Of a DNA stretch of 64,000 nucleotides, positions 54,121-62,105 are shown in pieces; positions within the stretch are counted from its first letter, which is position 1; every line of letters starts with the position of its first letter. Below the pieces are notes generated by a model. It ran no database searches, had not been told where the DNA came from, and saw nothing but the letters and a program-made list of their open reading frames with translations. Position numbers and translations under genes: made by a program. The DNA is from Candidatus Laterigemmans baculatus (lineage in GTDB: Bacteria > Planctomycetota > Planctomycetia > Pirellulales > Pirellulaceae), in contig NZ_WRPR01000034.1 of assembly GCF_010367455.1 (NCBI RefSeq), forward strand, positions 1 through 64,000, given 5' to 3'.

Positions 54121-55212
54121 TCAGTAGCGAAGCAGCGCGGCGACACCACCGACTTTGGACAAACCAGCGATCGGATCGCTAAATTCGACTCGCGAACTCG
54201 TCAGTTCAGCCTGCTTCGCAAAAACGTCCACGAGGTCCAGTTCGAAGACGGACTTGGAGCCGCACTGTTGGCAGGTCTTGGGGGTGCCATGGACGACCCA
54301 TTCGCAATCCCGGCACTGCGTCCCTCGCAGTTGCGCATCGGTGGTGACGATCGCGGTTTCCACTCGACCCGTCCGAAATGCGTCGAGCACGTCCGTGGCG
54401 CCGGTCACCGCCAAACCGTGCCGCTGATACTCATTTTTAATCCGTTCCCACAACTTCTGCTCAAACTCAATTTCCTCAGCGAAGTAGGCTTCGTAGGCCG
54501 CGTCGAGCAGTTCGCCTTCGCTCCGGTTTAAATCGAAAGCTTCTTGACCGACGACCTTCTGGGCGAGGTCTTCGGGAAGCTCGTCCTTGATCTCTCGCAT
54601 CGTCTCTTCAGAACCTGTCAGCACGATCCGTTCGAGACCATGCTCGTTGACCAGTTGTGCAAGCGCATCGACCACCTCTCCTGCGTAGCGGTGCAACTGA
54701 TTTTCGCGGCGTCGGGAGTAGCGTTTCTGAGACCAACCGCCCTTCTTCACGTGATTCTTGACACCCCCTTTGATCTGGTCCTCAAGCTCCGCCTGATGAT
54801 TGGTGACCAAGAAGATGCGCGTTGCGGAATTGTCACAGGCGACCAGAGCGAAAGTCTGATACTCGTCCTGCAGCTCAGCGAGCGGGCGGATGTAAGGCGA
54901 TGGCCCAACGCGGAGTTCGTTAGGCACGGGCATCGAAAGCGGATAGCCACGCACGAAGTCCAGCAGCGCACAGGCGAAGACGCAGACACCCTCGGCACGT
55001 ACAGGATGCTTCTCCAGCAACTCGTGCACGAGCTGCATGCTCATGTCGAAGTGCTCGGCCTCGTCCGGCATTTCTTCCAGCATTGCTCGCAGCATCCGCT
55101 CACGGCTCCGCAGCGATTCGATTCCGTCCTCACCTCGAAAGTAGACCGAGACAAAATCGCGGCCATTGCCCTGCATCTGCGAAAGTTCACGCAAATCGAT
55201 GTCTTGCAGCAT
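54121..55212 (-). CDS. Bacterial eRF1-like (VLRF1/baeRF-type) protein
   Basis: A 363-residue protein with the layout of archaeo-eukaryotic release-factor-1-like proteins of bacteria. It has an N-terminal alpha/beta domain (DFVSVYFRGEDGIESL), a central domain with KKGGWSQKRYSRRRENQLH (about residues 166-184), where a GGWSQ element sits like the GGQ loop that triggers peptidyl-tRNA hydrolysis, and a Vms1/eRF1-like fold (ERIVLTGSEETM). The C-terminus has a zinc ribbon (CRDCEWVVHGTPKTCQQC, near 312-329). A role in ribosome rescue or peptidyl-tRNA hydrolysis is likely. Start is set at MLQDIDLRELSQM (55212); an upstream frame reaches 55305. Confidence 0.85.
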   Translation of the reverse strand: MLQDIDLRELSQMQGNGRDFVSVYFRGEDGIESLRSRERMLRAMLEEMPDEAEHFDMSMQLVHELLEKHPVRAEGVCVFACALLDFVRGYPLSMPVPNELRVGPSPYIRPLAELQDEYQTFALVACDNSATRIFLVTNHQAELEDQIKGGVKNHVKKGGWSQKRYSRRRENQLHRYAGEVVDALAQLVNEHGLERIVLTGSEETMREIKDELPEDLAQKVVGQEAFDLNRSEGELLDAAYEAYFAEEIEFEQKLWERIKNEYQRHGLAVTGATDVLDAFRTGRVETAIVTTDAQLRGTQCRDCEWVVHGTPKTCQQCGSKSVFELDLVDVFAKQAELTSSRVEFSDPIAGLSKVGGVAALLRY

Positions 55213-55405
55213 GTTCGTCCGAATCGACTCAAAAAGAGGGGGGGGACCACGGCGAACGCTCGCTGACAGATGGTCGGCTGCACTCTCTGGCAATTTGAGT
55301 GCCAACGCCGCACATCATGGCGACGCCTCGGACGAAAAACTGATTCCGCTGCCGCTAGCCGGACCGGTTCCACGGCGGATAAGTCGCGGACCGCCGGCCA
55401 GGAAC

Positions 55406-55759
55406 CTACGACTCCAGGATCTCCAGGACCCGTTCCGGGGGGCGGCCGACGACCGCTCTGCCGCGGTGCAGCACGATCGGTCTCTGGAGCAATTTGGGAT
55501 TCGCCGCTAACGTCGTGAGCCACTGATCGTCGCTCAAAGGCTTCTCCGCGAGCCCCAATTCTTTGAACAGCTTTTCGCCCCTACGAACCAGCTCCACCGG
55601 TTTTACTCCCAACATCTCGACAACCTTCCGGAGCTCCGTCTCCGTGGGGGGATCATCCAGATACCGGACTTCCTCAAACTCCACCCCTTTGGATTTGAGC
55701 AATTGAAGAGCGGCACGCGACTTCGAGCATCGAGGGTTGTGGTAGATTTTCGTCATCAT
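55406..55759 (-). CDS. arsC: Arsenate reductase-like protein (ArsC/Spx family)
   Basis: A 117-residue thioredoxin-fold protein of the ArsC/YfgD type. The redox Cys11 sits in HNPRCSKSR, and the conserved ROW-like segment (RYLDDPPTE) and RPIVLHRGRAVVGRPPE near residue 93 contain the Arg residues that bind arsenate in ArsC. The family includes arsenate reductases and YfgD-like proteins of unknown role, and no other ars gene is nearby, so arsenate reduction is plausible rather than certain. Start could be either of two ATGs at 55759 or 55756. Confidence 0.9.
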   Translation of the reverse strand: MMTKIYHNPRCSKSRAALQLLKSKGVEFEEVRYLDDPPTETELRKVVEMLGVKPVELVRRGEKLFKELGLAEKPLSDDQWLTTLAANPKLLQRPIVLHRGRAVVGRPPERVLEILES

Positions 55760-56318
55760 CTCTCGTGATTCCTAAGTACGGCAGGCCGTCCAGCCTAGTC
55801 CTTGCTGCACAGGCTCGCCTCGCCATTTGCTGCCGAAGGGCGGAAATCTGCTGAAGTGCCTCGTGAAGCTCCAATGTTCACTCCCGAAAAAGCGGCCCAT
55901 CCCATTACTCGCTTTGCGACGCAAAGCAAAAGGTAAGGGAGCGGTGTCAGATGTCAACGGTTCGTTGCCGGCCACAGGTGCCGAATCGGAGCTGGACGGC
56001 CGGAGGGCTATGGGCACGAGTCTTATGGCCGCGAATTGCCGAAAGATGGGGGGCCACGAAGACCACGAAGAGCACAAAGGAAACGTGGGGAGCTAAGCCA
56101 CGGATAAAACGGAGCGTTTGCTTCTGGTTTCTCCCCTTTATCCGCGTTCTCTGAGCTCTCCGCGATCCCTCTCCTTTCCGTGCGTTCTCGTGTCGTCTTT
56201 CCGTAGCCACGAATTGCGTTATTCGCGTTATTCGTGGTAGTTGCCTCGGCCACGTGCGCGCCTGGATTCCGTTCGAGTCAGCAATGCCCTGGATGTGCAC
56301 TTCCCAAGTCCTTGGCGA
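55760..56318. repeat. Intergenic region with degenerate ACCACGAA-type repeats
   Basis: No gene is supported in this 559-base gap between the ArsC-like and CDF genes. A short palindrome GCTTTGCGACGCAAAGC is near 55912. From about 56040 to 56240 the sequence is made of CCACGAAGACCACGAAGAG- and TTCGTGG-type units, a simple repeat often found between genes in planctomycetes. The similar CCACGGAA run at about 5115-5150 is a second copy in this window. Confidence 0.55.
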
Positions 56319-57299
56319 TCAGTGAGGTGCGAGATGGCCGACATGTTCCGGCACATCCCCTTGTTCATCGGGAAATTCGAACTCGAGGGTTGAATGGTCG
56401 ATCCCGAAGCGGTCCACAAGCAGACCTTTCAAGTCCTTCTTGATCATTTCCATTCTTTCCGCAGCGGATCGCTCGATGACCACGTGGGCTTCGAGCGTGT
56501 CGTGCGACTCGTCGAGTTGCCAGAGGTGGACATGATGGATCTCTTCGACATCTTCATGGTCTTCTAAGGCCTGCACGAGTTCGTCGAAATCCAGTCTTGA
56601 CGGAGCTCCTCCCATCAAGATGCGGGCGGCCTGAGGCAGCATGGTCAGCGCCTGATAAAGCACGTAACCGGCGATCGCGAGCGTCAGCGCAGGATCGACC
56701 CAATACTGATCGCCGTAGATGATCGCGAGTCCACCCACCAGGACCGCCACCGAAGCCGCCGCGTCGGTGAGATTGTGAACGAATGCCGCGCGTACATTCA
56801 GATTGCCCCGGCTCATCACCCACAGCAGCAACGCGGTGGCGATGTCAACCACCAAGGCAAGCCCCGCAGCCGCCATCATCACCCAGCCGGTGATCTGCTT
56901 CGGCTCGAGGAACCGCATCACCGCCTCGTAGATGAGGTACAGCCCCACCATGCCGAGCGCCGTGAGATTGATGATGGCGCCGATCAGTTCTGCTCGACGA
57001 TAGCCAAAAGTGAATGTCTTGGTCGCTTGGCGACGCGAGACGCGACGGGCGATATAGGCGACGAGCAGTGCCATCGCATCGTTGAAGTTGTGCAAGGCGT
57101 CGGCCAGCAATGCCAAGCTACCGGAAACGGCGCCGGCAATGATCTGCCCCACCGTAAGGAGCTGGTTCAGTCCGATGGCCCATAGGAGACGCCGGTCGCT
57201 GACCCCGGAAAGATCATGCGTGTGACTCGAGTGGCTGCCCGAGCCATGGCCTGCATGGTTGTGTTTTGAATGGTCGTGATTCAAAATGCTCGTTTCCAC
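56319..57299 (-). CDS. Cation diffusion facilitator (CzcD/ZitB-like) metal efflux protein
   Basis: A 326-residue inner-membrane transporter. It starts with a His-rich, metal-binding tail ([22 protein letters not shown]), then six predicted helices with the CDF signature [19 protein letters not shown] (helix II, with the zinc-coordinating HxxxD pair) and [13 protein letters not shown] (helix V, second HxxxD). The C-terminal cytoplasmic domain contains [17 protein letters not shown]. It exports zinc, cobalt or cadmium by proton exchange in characterised members. The start is GTG at 57299 or TTG at 57284; longer frames overlap the divergent monooxygenase gene. Confidence 0.93.
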   Translation of the reverse strand: METSILNHDHSKHNHAGHGSGSHSSHTHDLSGVSDRRLLWAIGLNQLLTVGQIIAGAVSGSLALLADALHNFNDAMALLVAYIARRVSRRQATKTFTFGYRRAELIGAIINLTALGMVGLYLIYEAVMRFLEPKQITGWVMMAAAGLALVVDIATALLLWVMSRGNLNVRAAFVHNLTDAAASVAVLVGGLAIIYGDQYWVDPALTLAIAGYVLYQALTMLPQAARILMGGAPSRLDFDELVQALEDHEDVEEIHHVHLWQLDESHDTLEAHVVIERSAAERMEMIKKDLKGLLVDRFGIDHSTLEFEFPDEQGDVPEHVGHLAPH

Positions 57300-57324
57300 T
57301 GTCAATTCCACCAGCGATTCCGCA

Positions 57325-57639
57325 ATGAGCAGCACGAAACAGCCAACCTTCGCCGTGGCCGTCACTTTTGAGATCCATCCCGAGCATGTCGAGGCGTTTC
57401 GCGCTCGCATTCTAAAGCAAGCGCACGACTCTGTGGAAAAAGAGCCAGGGTGCTGCCAATTTGATGTGCTCACCGACGAGGCGGATCCCACGAGCTTCTT
57501 CTTGTACGAGACGTATCTCGATGCCGAGGCGTTCGAAGCACATCAGAAAACGCCGCATTTCGCCGATTACAACCGCACGGTGGCTGATTGGGTCAAATCG
57601 AAGCACCTCCGGCGTCTGGTCGTGCGTCAATCGGGTTAA
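57325..57639 (+). CDS. Antibiotic-biosynthesis-monooxygenase (ABM) domain protein
   Basis: A 104-residue dimeric ferredoxin-like fold of the ABM/YgiN family. Strand [19 protein letters not shown] starts it, [24 protein letters not shown] gives the central strands and aromatic cluster, and [14 protein letters not shown] is the conserved His-containing helix region. Members are quinol monooxygenases, heme-degrading enzymes or have no known activity. Start ATG at 57325 (MSSTKQP); the divergent CDF gene starts at 57299 or 57284, within the same short region. The gene ends about 110 bases before the radical SAM gene. Confidence 0.88.
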   Translation: MSSTKQPTFAVAVTFEIHPEHVEAFRARILKQAHDSVEKEPGCCQFDVLTDEADPTSFFLYETYLDAEAFEAHQKTPHFADYNRTVADWVKSKHLRRLVVRQSG

Positions 57640-57747
57640 TTCCCACGAATATCTGCGGTTCATTCTTACCGCGTCGCTGCGGCTTCCGCGCCTGGGGGCT
57701 CTTCGTTGTCCCCCAGGCAACCCCCCGCCAGGAGTGTGGCTGCTGCC

Positions 57748-59001
57748 GTGGATATTCGTCAAAAGTTAGCTGTGCTTGCCGATGCCGCGAAGTACGACGC
57801 GTCGTGTGCCAGCAGTGGCTCGAAGAGCACGCGCGAGGGCTCGAAAATTGGCAGTACCGAGGGCATGGGCATCTGCCACAGCTATACCCCCGACGGCCGA
57901 TGCGTTTCGCTCTTAAAGATCCTTCTCACCAACTACTGCATCTACGACTGTCAGTACTGTGTCAATCGAATCTCCAGCGATACGCCGCGGGCTCGGTTCA
58001 CGGTCGATGAAGTCGTCGATCTGACGTTGAGTTTCTATCGACGCAACTATATCGAAGGTTTGTTCCTCAGCTCTGGAATCATTCAGAACTCCGATTACAC
58101 GATGGAGCAGCTCACTGCGGTCGCGAAGAAGTTGCGCAGCGAACATGGCTATGGTGGCTACATCCATCTGAAAACGATTCCCAATGCGTCCCAAGCGTTG
58201 ATCGACGAAGCGGGACGCTGGGCGGACCGCTTGAGCGTCAACATCGAATTGCCCACCGAACGGGATCTCGTGAAGCTCGCTCCCGAGAAGAAGAAGCCGG
58301 AGATCGAGGGTGCGATGAATGGCATCCGAGAGAAGATCGAGGAGTACAAGCAAGAAACAAAGGCAGGATTCCAGCCGCCACGTTTCGCCCCGGCTGGTCA
58401 AAGCACTCAGATGATTGTGGGTGCAACGGAGACACCGGACCTAAAAATCCTCGAGACGGCTTCGTCTCTCTACAGTACACAGCGGTTGCGGCGGGTCTAC
58501 TACTCCGCCTACAGCCCCATCCCGCATGCCGATGCGAGGCTGCCGGGGCAGTCGCCGCCGATGGTCCGCGAGCACCGGCTGTACCAGGCCGATTGGTTGC
58601 TGAGATTCTATGGTTTCGACGCCAGCGAGATCGTTGCTGGTGCTGATCAGAATCTGAATCTGGAAATGGATCCAAAGCTGGCTTGGGCGTTAGCAAATCG
58701 GCACTTTTTTCCCGTCGATGTCAATCGGGCGAGTCGCGAGGAACTCCTGCGTATCCCGGGGATCGGCGTTCGAAACGTCGATCGAATTATCAAGCTCCGC
58801 CGGCATCACAAGATCGCGACAGAGGATTTGAAGAAACTCCGCGTCAGTTGGAATCGAGCAAAAGTGTTCGTAGCGACGGCTGACCATAACCCGGGGCTCG
58901 CGGAGTTAGACAAGCTGGAACTTGGGAAAAAAGTTCAACCTCCTAGCCGGCAGTTGCTGCTGTTCGATGCTGCGGCGTCGGCTTTGACAGGTGAGGTTTG
59001 A
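57748..59001 (+). CDS. Radical SAM protein linked to uracil-DNA glycosylase (putative DNA repair)
   Basis: A 417-residue radical SAM protein of the type annotated as putative DNA modification/repair. The 4Fe-4S cluster motif CxxxCxxC is Cys64, Cys68 and Cys71 (NYCIYDCQYC). GSTEGMGICHSYTPDGRC precedes it and GLFLSSGI and HLKTIPNA are barrel elements. A helix-hairpin-helix DNA-binding motif (NRASREELLRIPGIGVRNVDRII) lies at about 325-348. The start is GTG at 57748 (VDIRQKLAVLADAAKYD), matching the family; an earlier TTG is at 57706. Its TGA overlaps the ATG of the next gene (TGATG), so the two are coupled. The reaction is unknown. Confidence 0.93.
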   Translation: MDIRQKLAVLADAAKYDASCASSGSKSTREGSKIGSTEGMGICHSYTPDGRCVSLLKILLTNYCIYDCQYCVNRISSDTPRARFTVDEVVDLTLSFYRRNYIEGLFLSSGIIQNSDYTMEQLTAVAKKLRSEHGYGGYIHLKTIPNASQALIDEAGRWADRLSVNIELPTERDLVKLAPEKKKPEIEGAMNGIREKIEEYKQETKAGFQPPRFAPAGQSTQMIVGATETPDLKILETASSLYSTQRLRRVYYSAYSPIPHADARLPGQSPPMVREHRLYQADWLLRFYGFDASEIVAGADQNLNLEMDPKLAWALANRHFFPVDVNRASREELLRIPGIGVRNVDRIIKLRRHHKIATEDLKKLRVSWNRAKVFVATADHNPGLAELDKLELGKKVQPPSRQLLLFDAAASALTGEV

Positions 59002-60482
59002 TGCGTTTCGCAGAGGTCGACTCGTTTGATCAGTGGCGAGCCGAGGCACGGCGGTTGCTTGCGCTGGACGTGCCGCCCGCCGACGTGCACTGGTCGACGG
59101 CTTCGGCTCAACCATCGCTTTTCGATGATGCACCAGCCGAAGCGAGTCATCGGCCACACCGCAGCGTTTCAACCCCATCACCCGCGTTCACCGTTCCGCC
59201 AGCCTTTCTGGAGCTCGCCCGCGAGGTGGCCTGTCATCGAGATCCAATCCGCTGGCAGGTCCTGTACAGTGTGCTGTGGCGGTTGCTGCATGGCGAGCGA
59301 GCCTTGCTGAAGGTGACGGTCGATAATGACGTTCTCCGGTTAACCCGCATGCGCAAAGAGGTTACCCGTGATGTTCACAAGATGAAGGCGTTCGTTCGGT
59401 TTCGCAAAGTCACCGACGGCGATGGAGAAGAGAGCTACGTTGCATGGCATCGCCCCGACCACCAGATCGTGCGTCTCGCAGCGCCATTCTTTTCGCGTCG
59501 CTTCCCGGCAATGCACTGGTCGATCTTGACTCCCGACGAATCGGTCCGCTGGGACCAACGTGAGCTGCACTATGGCCCCGGGGTTCCAGTATCGGAAGCC
59601 CCAAATGCAGACGCGCTGGAAGAGGTTTGGAAGACGTACTATGCGTCGATTTTCAATCCCGCTCGGTTGAAGGTCCGGGCGATGAAGCGGGAGATGCCGG
59701 TACGGCACTGGGCAACGCTTCCCGAGGCGGGGCTCATCGAAGAGCTTCTTCGGGAGGCGCCGAAGCGGGTCGGCGAGATGATCGAGCGAACCGAAGGGTT
59801 TGAGCAGACGGCAATGCACTACATGCCGGCCGAACTGGACCTAGCATCCCTGAGGATGGCCGCCAATTGTTGCACCGCTTGTCCGTTGCACGGCCCGGCG
59901 ACACAAACCGTCTTTGGTGAAGGGGGCGAGAATGCGCGGCTGATGATCGTCGGCGAGCAGCCGGGCGATCAGGAGGATGTCGCGGGGAAGCCATTCATTG
60001 GGCCCGCAGGGCAACTCCTGGACGAAATATTGGGTCGAGCCGGAATTGCTCGGCACGACGTGTACGTCACGAACGTGGTTAAGCATTTCAAGTACGTTGC
60101 AACCGATTCCCCCGGTGCGTCATCACGCGGCACGCACCGCCTGCATCAAAAGCCGAACTCACGGGAGATTTTTGCTTGTCGGCCATGGTTGGAGGCGGAG
60201 ATTGCGACGATCCGCCCCGAGGCGATGGTGTGCCTCGGAGTTACCGCGGCTCAAGCCCTTTTCGGACGCGACTTTCGCATGACGCAGCAACGCGGGGAAG
60301 TGCTGCCAACGGAATGGTGCGCAAACACCATGGCCACGTGGCACCCGGCGGCAATCCTCCGCATGCCAGACCCGGCGCGGCGGGACCAGATGCGAGAGCA
60401 ACTTGCGGGTGATCTTCGATTTCTCTGGAGCATGCTCGACCGCCCGCCCTCTTCCGAACTGCCGCCAGCCTCATCGCATTGA
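59001..60482 (+). CDS. DUF4130 - UdgX-type uracil-DNA glycosylase fusion
   Basis: A 493-residue protein with an N-terminal DUF4130 domain (about residues 70-260, with LRLTRMRKEVTRDVHKMKAF and MKREMPVRHWATLPE) and a C-terminal 4Fe-4S uracil-DNA glycosylase domain (about 280-480). In the latter, CCTACPL gives cluster cysteines, GEQPGDQEDVAGKPFIGPAG is motif 1, YVTNVVKHFKY follows, and then the R-loop carries His382 in THRLHQKP, equal to the DNA-crosslinking His of UdgX. ATWHPAAILR is the late motif. The start ATG at 59001 overlaps the upstream stop. The DUF4130 domain and the radical SAM partner recur together in bacteria, so this is probably a repair module whose mechanism is not known. Confidence 0.93.
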   Translation: MRFAEVDSFDQWRAEARRLLALDVPPADVHWSTASAQPSLFDDAPAEASHRPHRSVSTPSPAFTVPPAFLELAREVACHRDPIRWQVLYSVLWRLLHGERALLKVTVDNDVLRLTRMRKEVTRDVHKMKAFVRFRKVTDGDGEESYVAWHRPDHQIVRLAAPFFSRRFPAMHWSILTPDESVRWDQRELHYGPGVPVSEAPNADALEEVWKTYYASIFNPARLKVRAMKREMPVRHWATLPEAGLIEELLREAPKRVGEMIERTEGFEQTAMHYMPAELDLASLRMAANCCTACPLHGPATQTVFGEGGENARLMIVGEQPGDQEDVAGKPFIGPAGQLLDEILGRAGIARHDVYVTNVVKHFKYVATDSPGASSRGTHRLHQKPNSREIFACRPWLEAEIATIRPEAMVCLGVTAAQALFGRDFRMTQQRGEVLPTEWCANTMATWHPAAILRMPDPARRDQMREQLAGDLRFLWSMLDRPPSSELPPASSH

Positions 60483-60701
60483 GCCGTAGGTCTGGCCGTA
60501 AAGTCAACGCTGCCAATGCAGGCCATAAGGGCCGGTTTTTTGGGCCGCGTATGGTTGCACTGGCGGAAGGGACAGCTTTTTCACAAACCGAAGCTGGCTG
60601 CCACGCCGATGTTTGCGGTGACCGAAAAACTCTCAGCGCTCGATAATTCGAAGCGATCGGCACATCCCGCACATTCTCGCACTTTCGGTGGCCGCGTCAT
60701 C

Positions 60702-61673
60702 ATGATCGTTCGCACAGCTTCCCTTCGGCTAAGGAGCGCGGCAGCCGCTTTGATCGCGACCGCCGTGACTGTCGCCGCCCCTTCGCAGGCAGCAGTGGCT
60801 CAGGATCACGCTTCGTCGATCTCGCCCATGGGCCGTGTAGGCGGCCTCGGGGATTCGGGGGCTTCGGGAACCGGTTTTGGCCCCTGCCCGTGTCAGCCTC
60901 GGAAAACGCTGCTCCAGTGGAGCTATGGTACGAGCTTCTCCGGGGGCCCGGATCTCGATGAGCCGATCGTCACCGATCGTCCCGATTTCACCGAAGCGAG
61001 TTCGACCGTAGGCCGAGGAGTGGCGCAGTTGGAGCTCGGTTACACCTACTCGTATGACGACGCTGCTGGGACCACCACTAAGAGTCATTCTTATCCTGAA
61101 CCGCTGCTGCGTTACGGCATCTTTGCCGATTGGCTCGAGATGCGGGTCGCCTGGAATTATGCCGACGAAGAGTCTGCCGGCATGAGTGCATCGGGCAGTG
61201 AAGACCTTCTTCTCGGATTCAAGGTCGGTCTGACGCCACAAGAAGGTATTCTGCCCGAGATGGCGATCATTCCTCAGTTGAGGGTGCCGACCGGAGCTAG
61301 TGCGTTCACGGCGGATGAGACTCTGCCCGGGTTTAACTGGGTCTATTCATGGGACATCAGTGATCTCATCTCGACGGCAGGAAGCACCCAGTTCAACCGC
61401 GCTACCGACGACAGCACGAGCGAAGCCTATACTGAATGGGCCCAATCATGGACCGTTGGTTATTCGCTAGCCGAGAGGGCCGGAGCCTATACCGAGTGGT
61501 TCGCGTTTTTTCCCCACAGCGCTGACTCCGCGCAGCCGGAGCACTATTTCAATGGCGGTTTCACGTACCTTCTGAGCGATGATGTCCAGTGGGACATCCG
61601 CTCGGGGATCGGGCTCAACGATGCCGCCGATGACTACTTTGTCGGAACCGGTCTCGCGATTCGTTTCCGGTAA
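60702..61673 (+). CDS. Exported outer-membrane protein (phenol MetA pathway / transporter-like)
   Basis: A 323-residue protein with a signal peptide (LRSAAAALIATAVTVAAPSQAAVA). After a Gly/Cys-rich linker (GFGPCPCQ) the barrel-like region starts with PIVTDRPDFTEASSTVGRG and QLELGYTYSYDD, the pattern of the Phenol_MetA_deg (PF13557)-type outer-membrane family, and ends DDYFVGTGLAIRFR with a C-terminal aromatic-Arg pair near a beta-barrel end. Substrate unknown. The start at 60702 (MIVRTASL) is chosen for its signal peptide; the frame is open back to 60516 but without coding character. Confidence 0.8.
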   Translation: MIVRTASLRLRSAAAALIATAVTVAAPSQAAVAQDHASSISPMGRVGGLGDSGASGTGFGPCPCQPRKTLLQWSYGTSFSGGPDLDEPIVTDRPDFTEASSTVGRGVAQLELGYTYSYDDAAGTTTKSHSYPEPLLRYGIFADWLEMRVAWNYADEESAGMSASGSEDLLLGFKVGLTPQEGILPEMAIIPQLRVPTGASAFTADETLPGFNWVYSWDISDLISTAGSTQFNRATDDSTSEAYTEWAQSWTVGYSLAERAGAYTEWFAFFPHSADSAQPEHYFNGGFTYLLSDDVQWDIRSGIGLNDAADDYFVGTGLAIRFR

Positions 61674-62105
61674 GCGACCGGCGACTACTTCTGCACGGCA
61701 CCTGCCGATGGAGGGGTCGGCTCGATTGCCGTCCCCCAGTGGGCCATCATCAGAATCGCACCCGCGGTTCCGTCCATCGGAAGCGACTCGCTCGCGCAGC
61801 ACCACAGCTGAGCAACCACGAAAACGACAACAAAGTGGTGAAAACCGATGTCCTCCATTTCGGCAGGTGGCATCGGTGGGTTCCTGTCTCGTTGCAACAG
61901 GCTAATGCGGCACTCGAAAGAGAGCGACGCGGTGTCGCCTGGCTGGTTCGCAAAGAGCGAAAAAACATTCCCAGCTATCTCCTTTTCCCCGAGGGACAGT
62001 ATTTTACCCGTTCGTTCGCGGAGGGCTCGATCATCTGCTCCGTCTCTCCCAGCTCGACGTTTTCGCCGACACGATCTCGCATCCAGAACACGGCGACCTG
62101 ATCGA
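61674..62105. other. Intergenic region, no supported gene
   Basis: A 432-base gap between the convergent outer-membrane gene and the polyferredoxin. Frames of up to 165 codons run on the minus strand (61685-62182) and 120 codons on the plus strand, but none shows a motif, leader or ribosome site, and they overlap each other and the polyferredoxin's end. A hydrophobic stretch (FVVVFVVAQLWCC) in the minus frame is the only protein-like segment. I do not call a gene. Confidence 0.4.
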
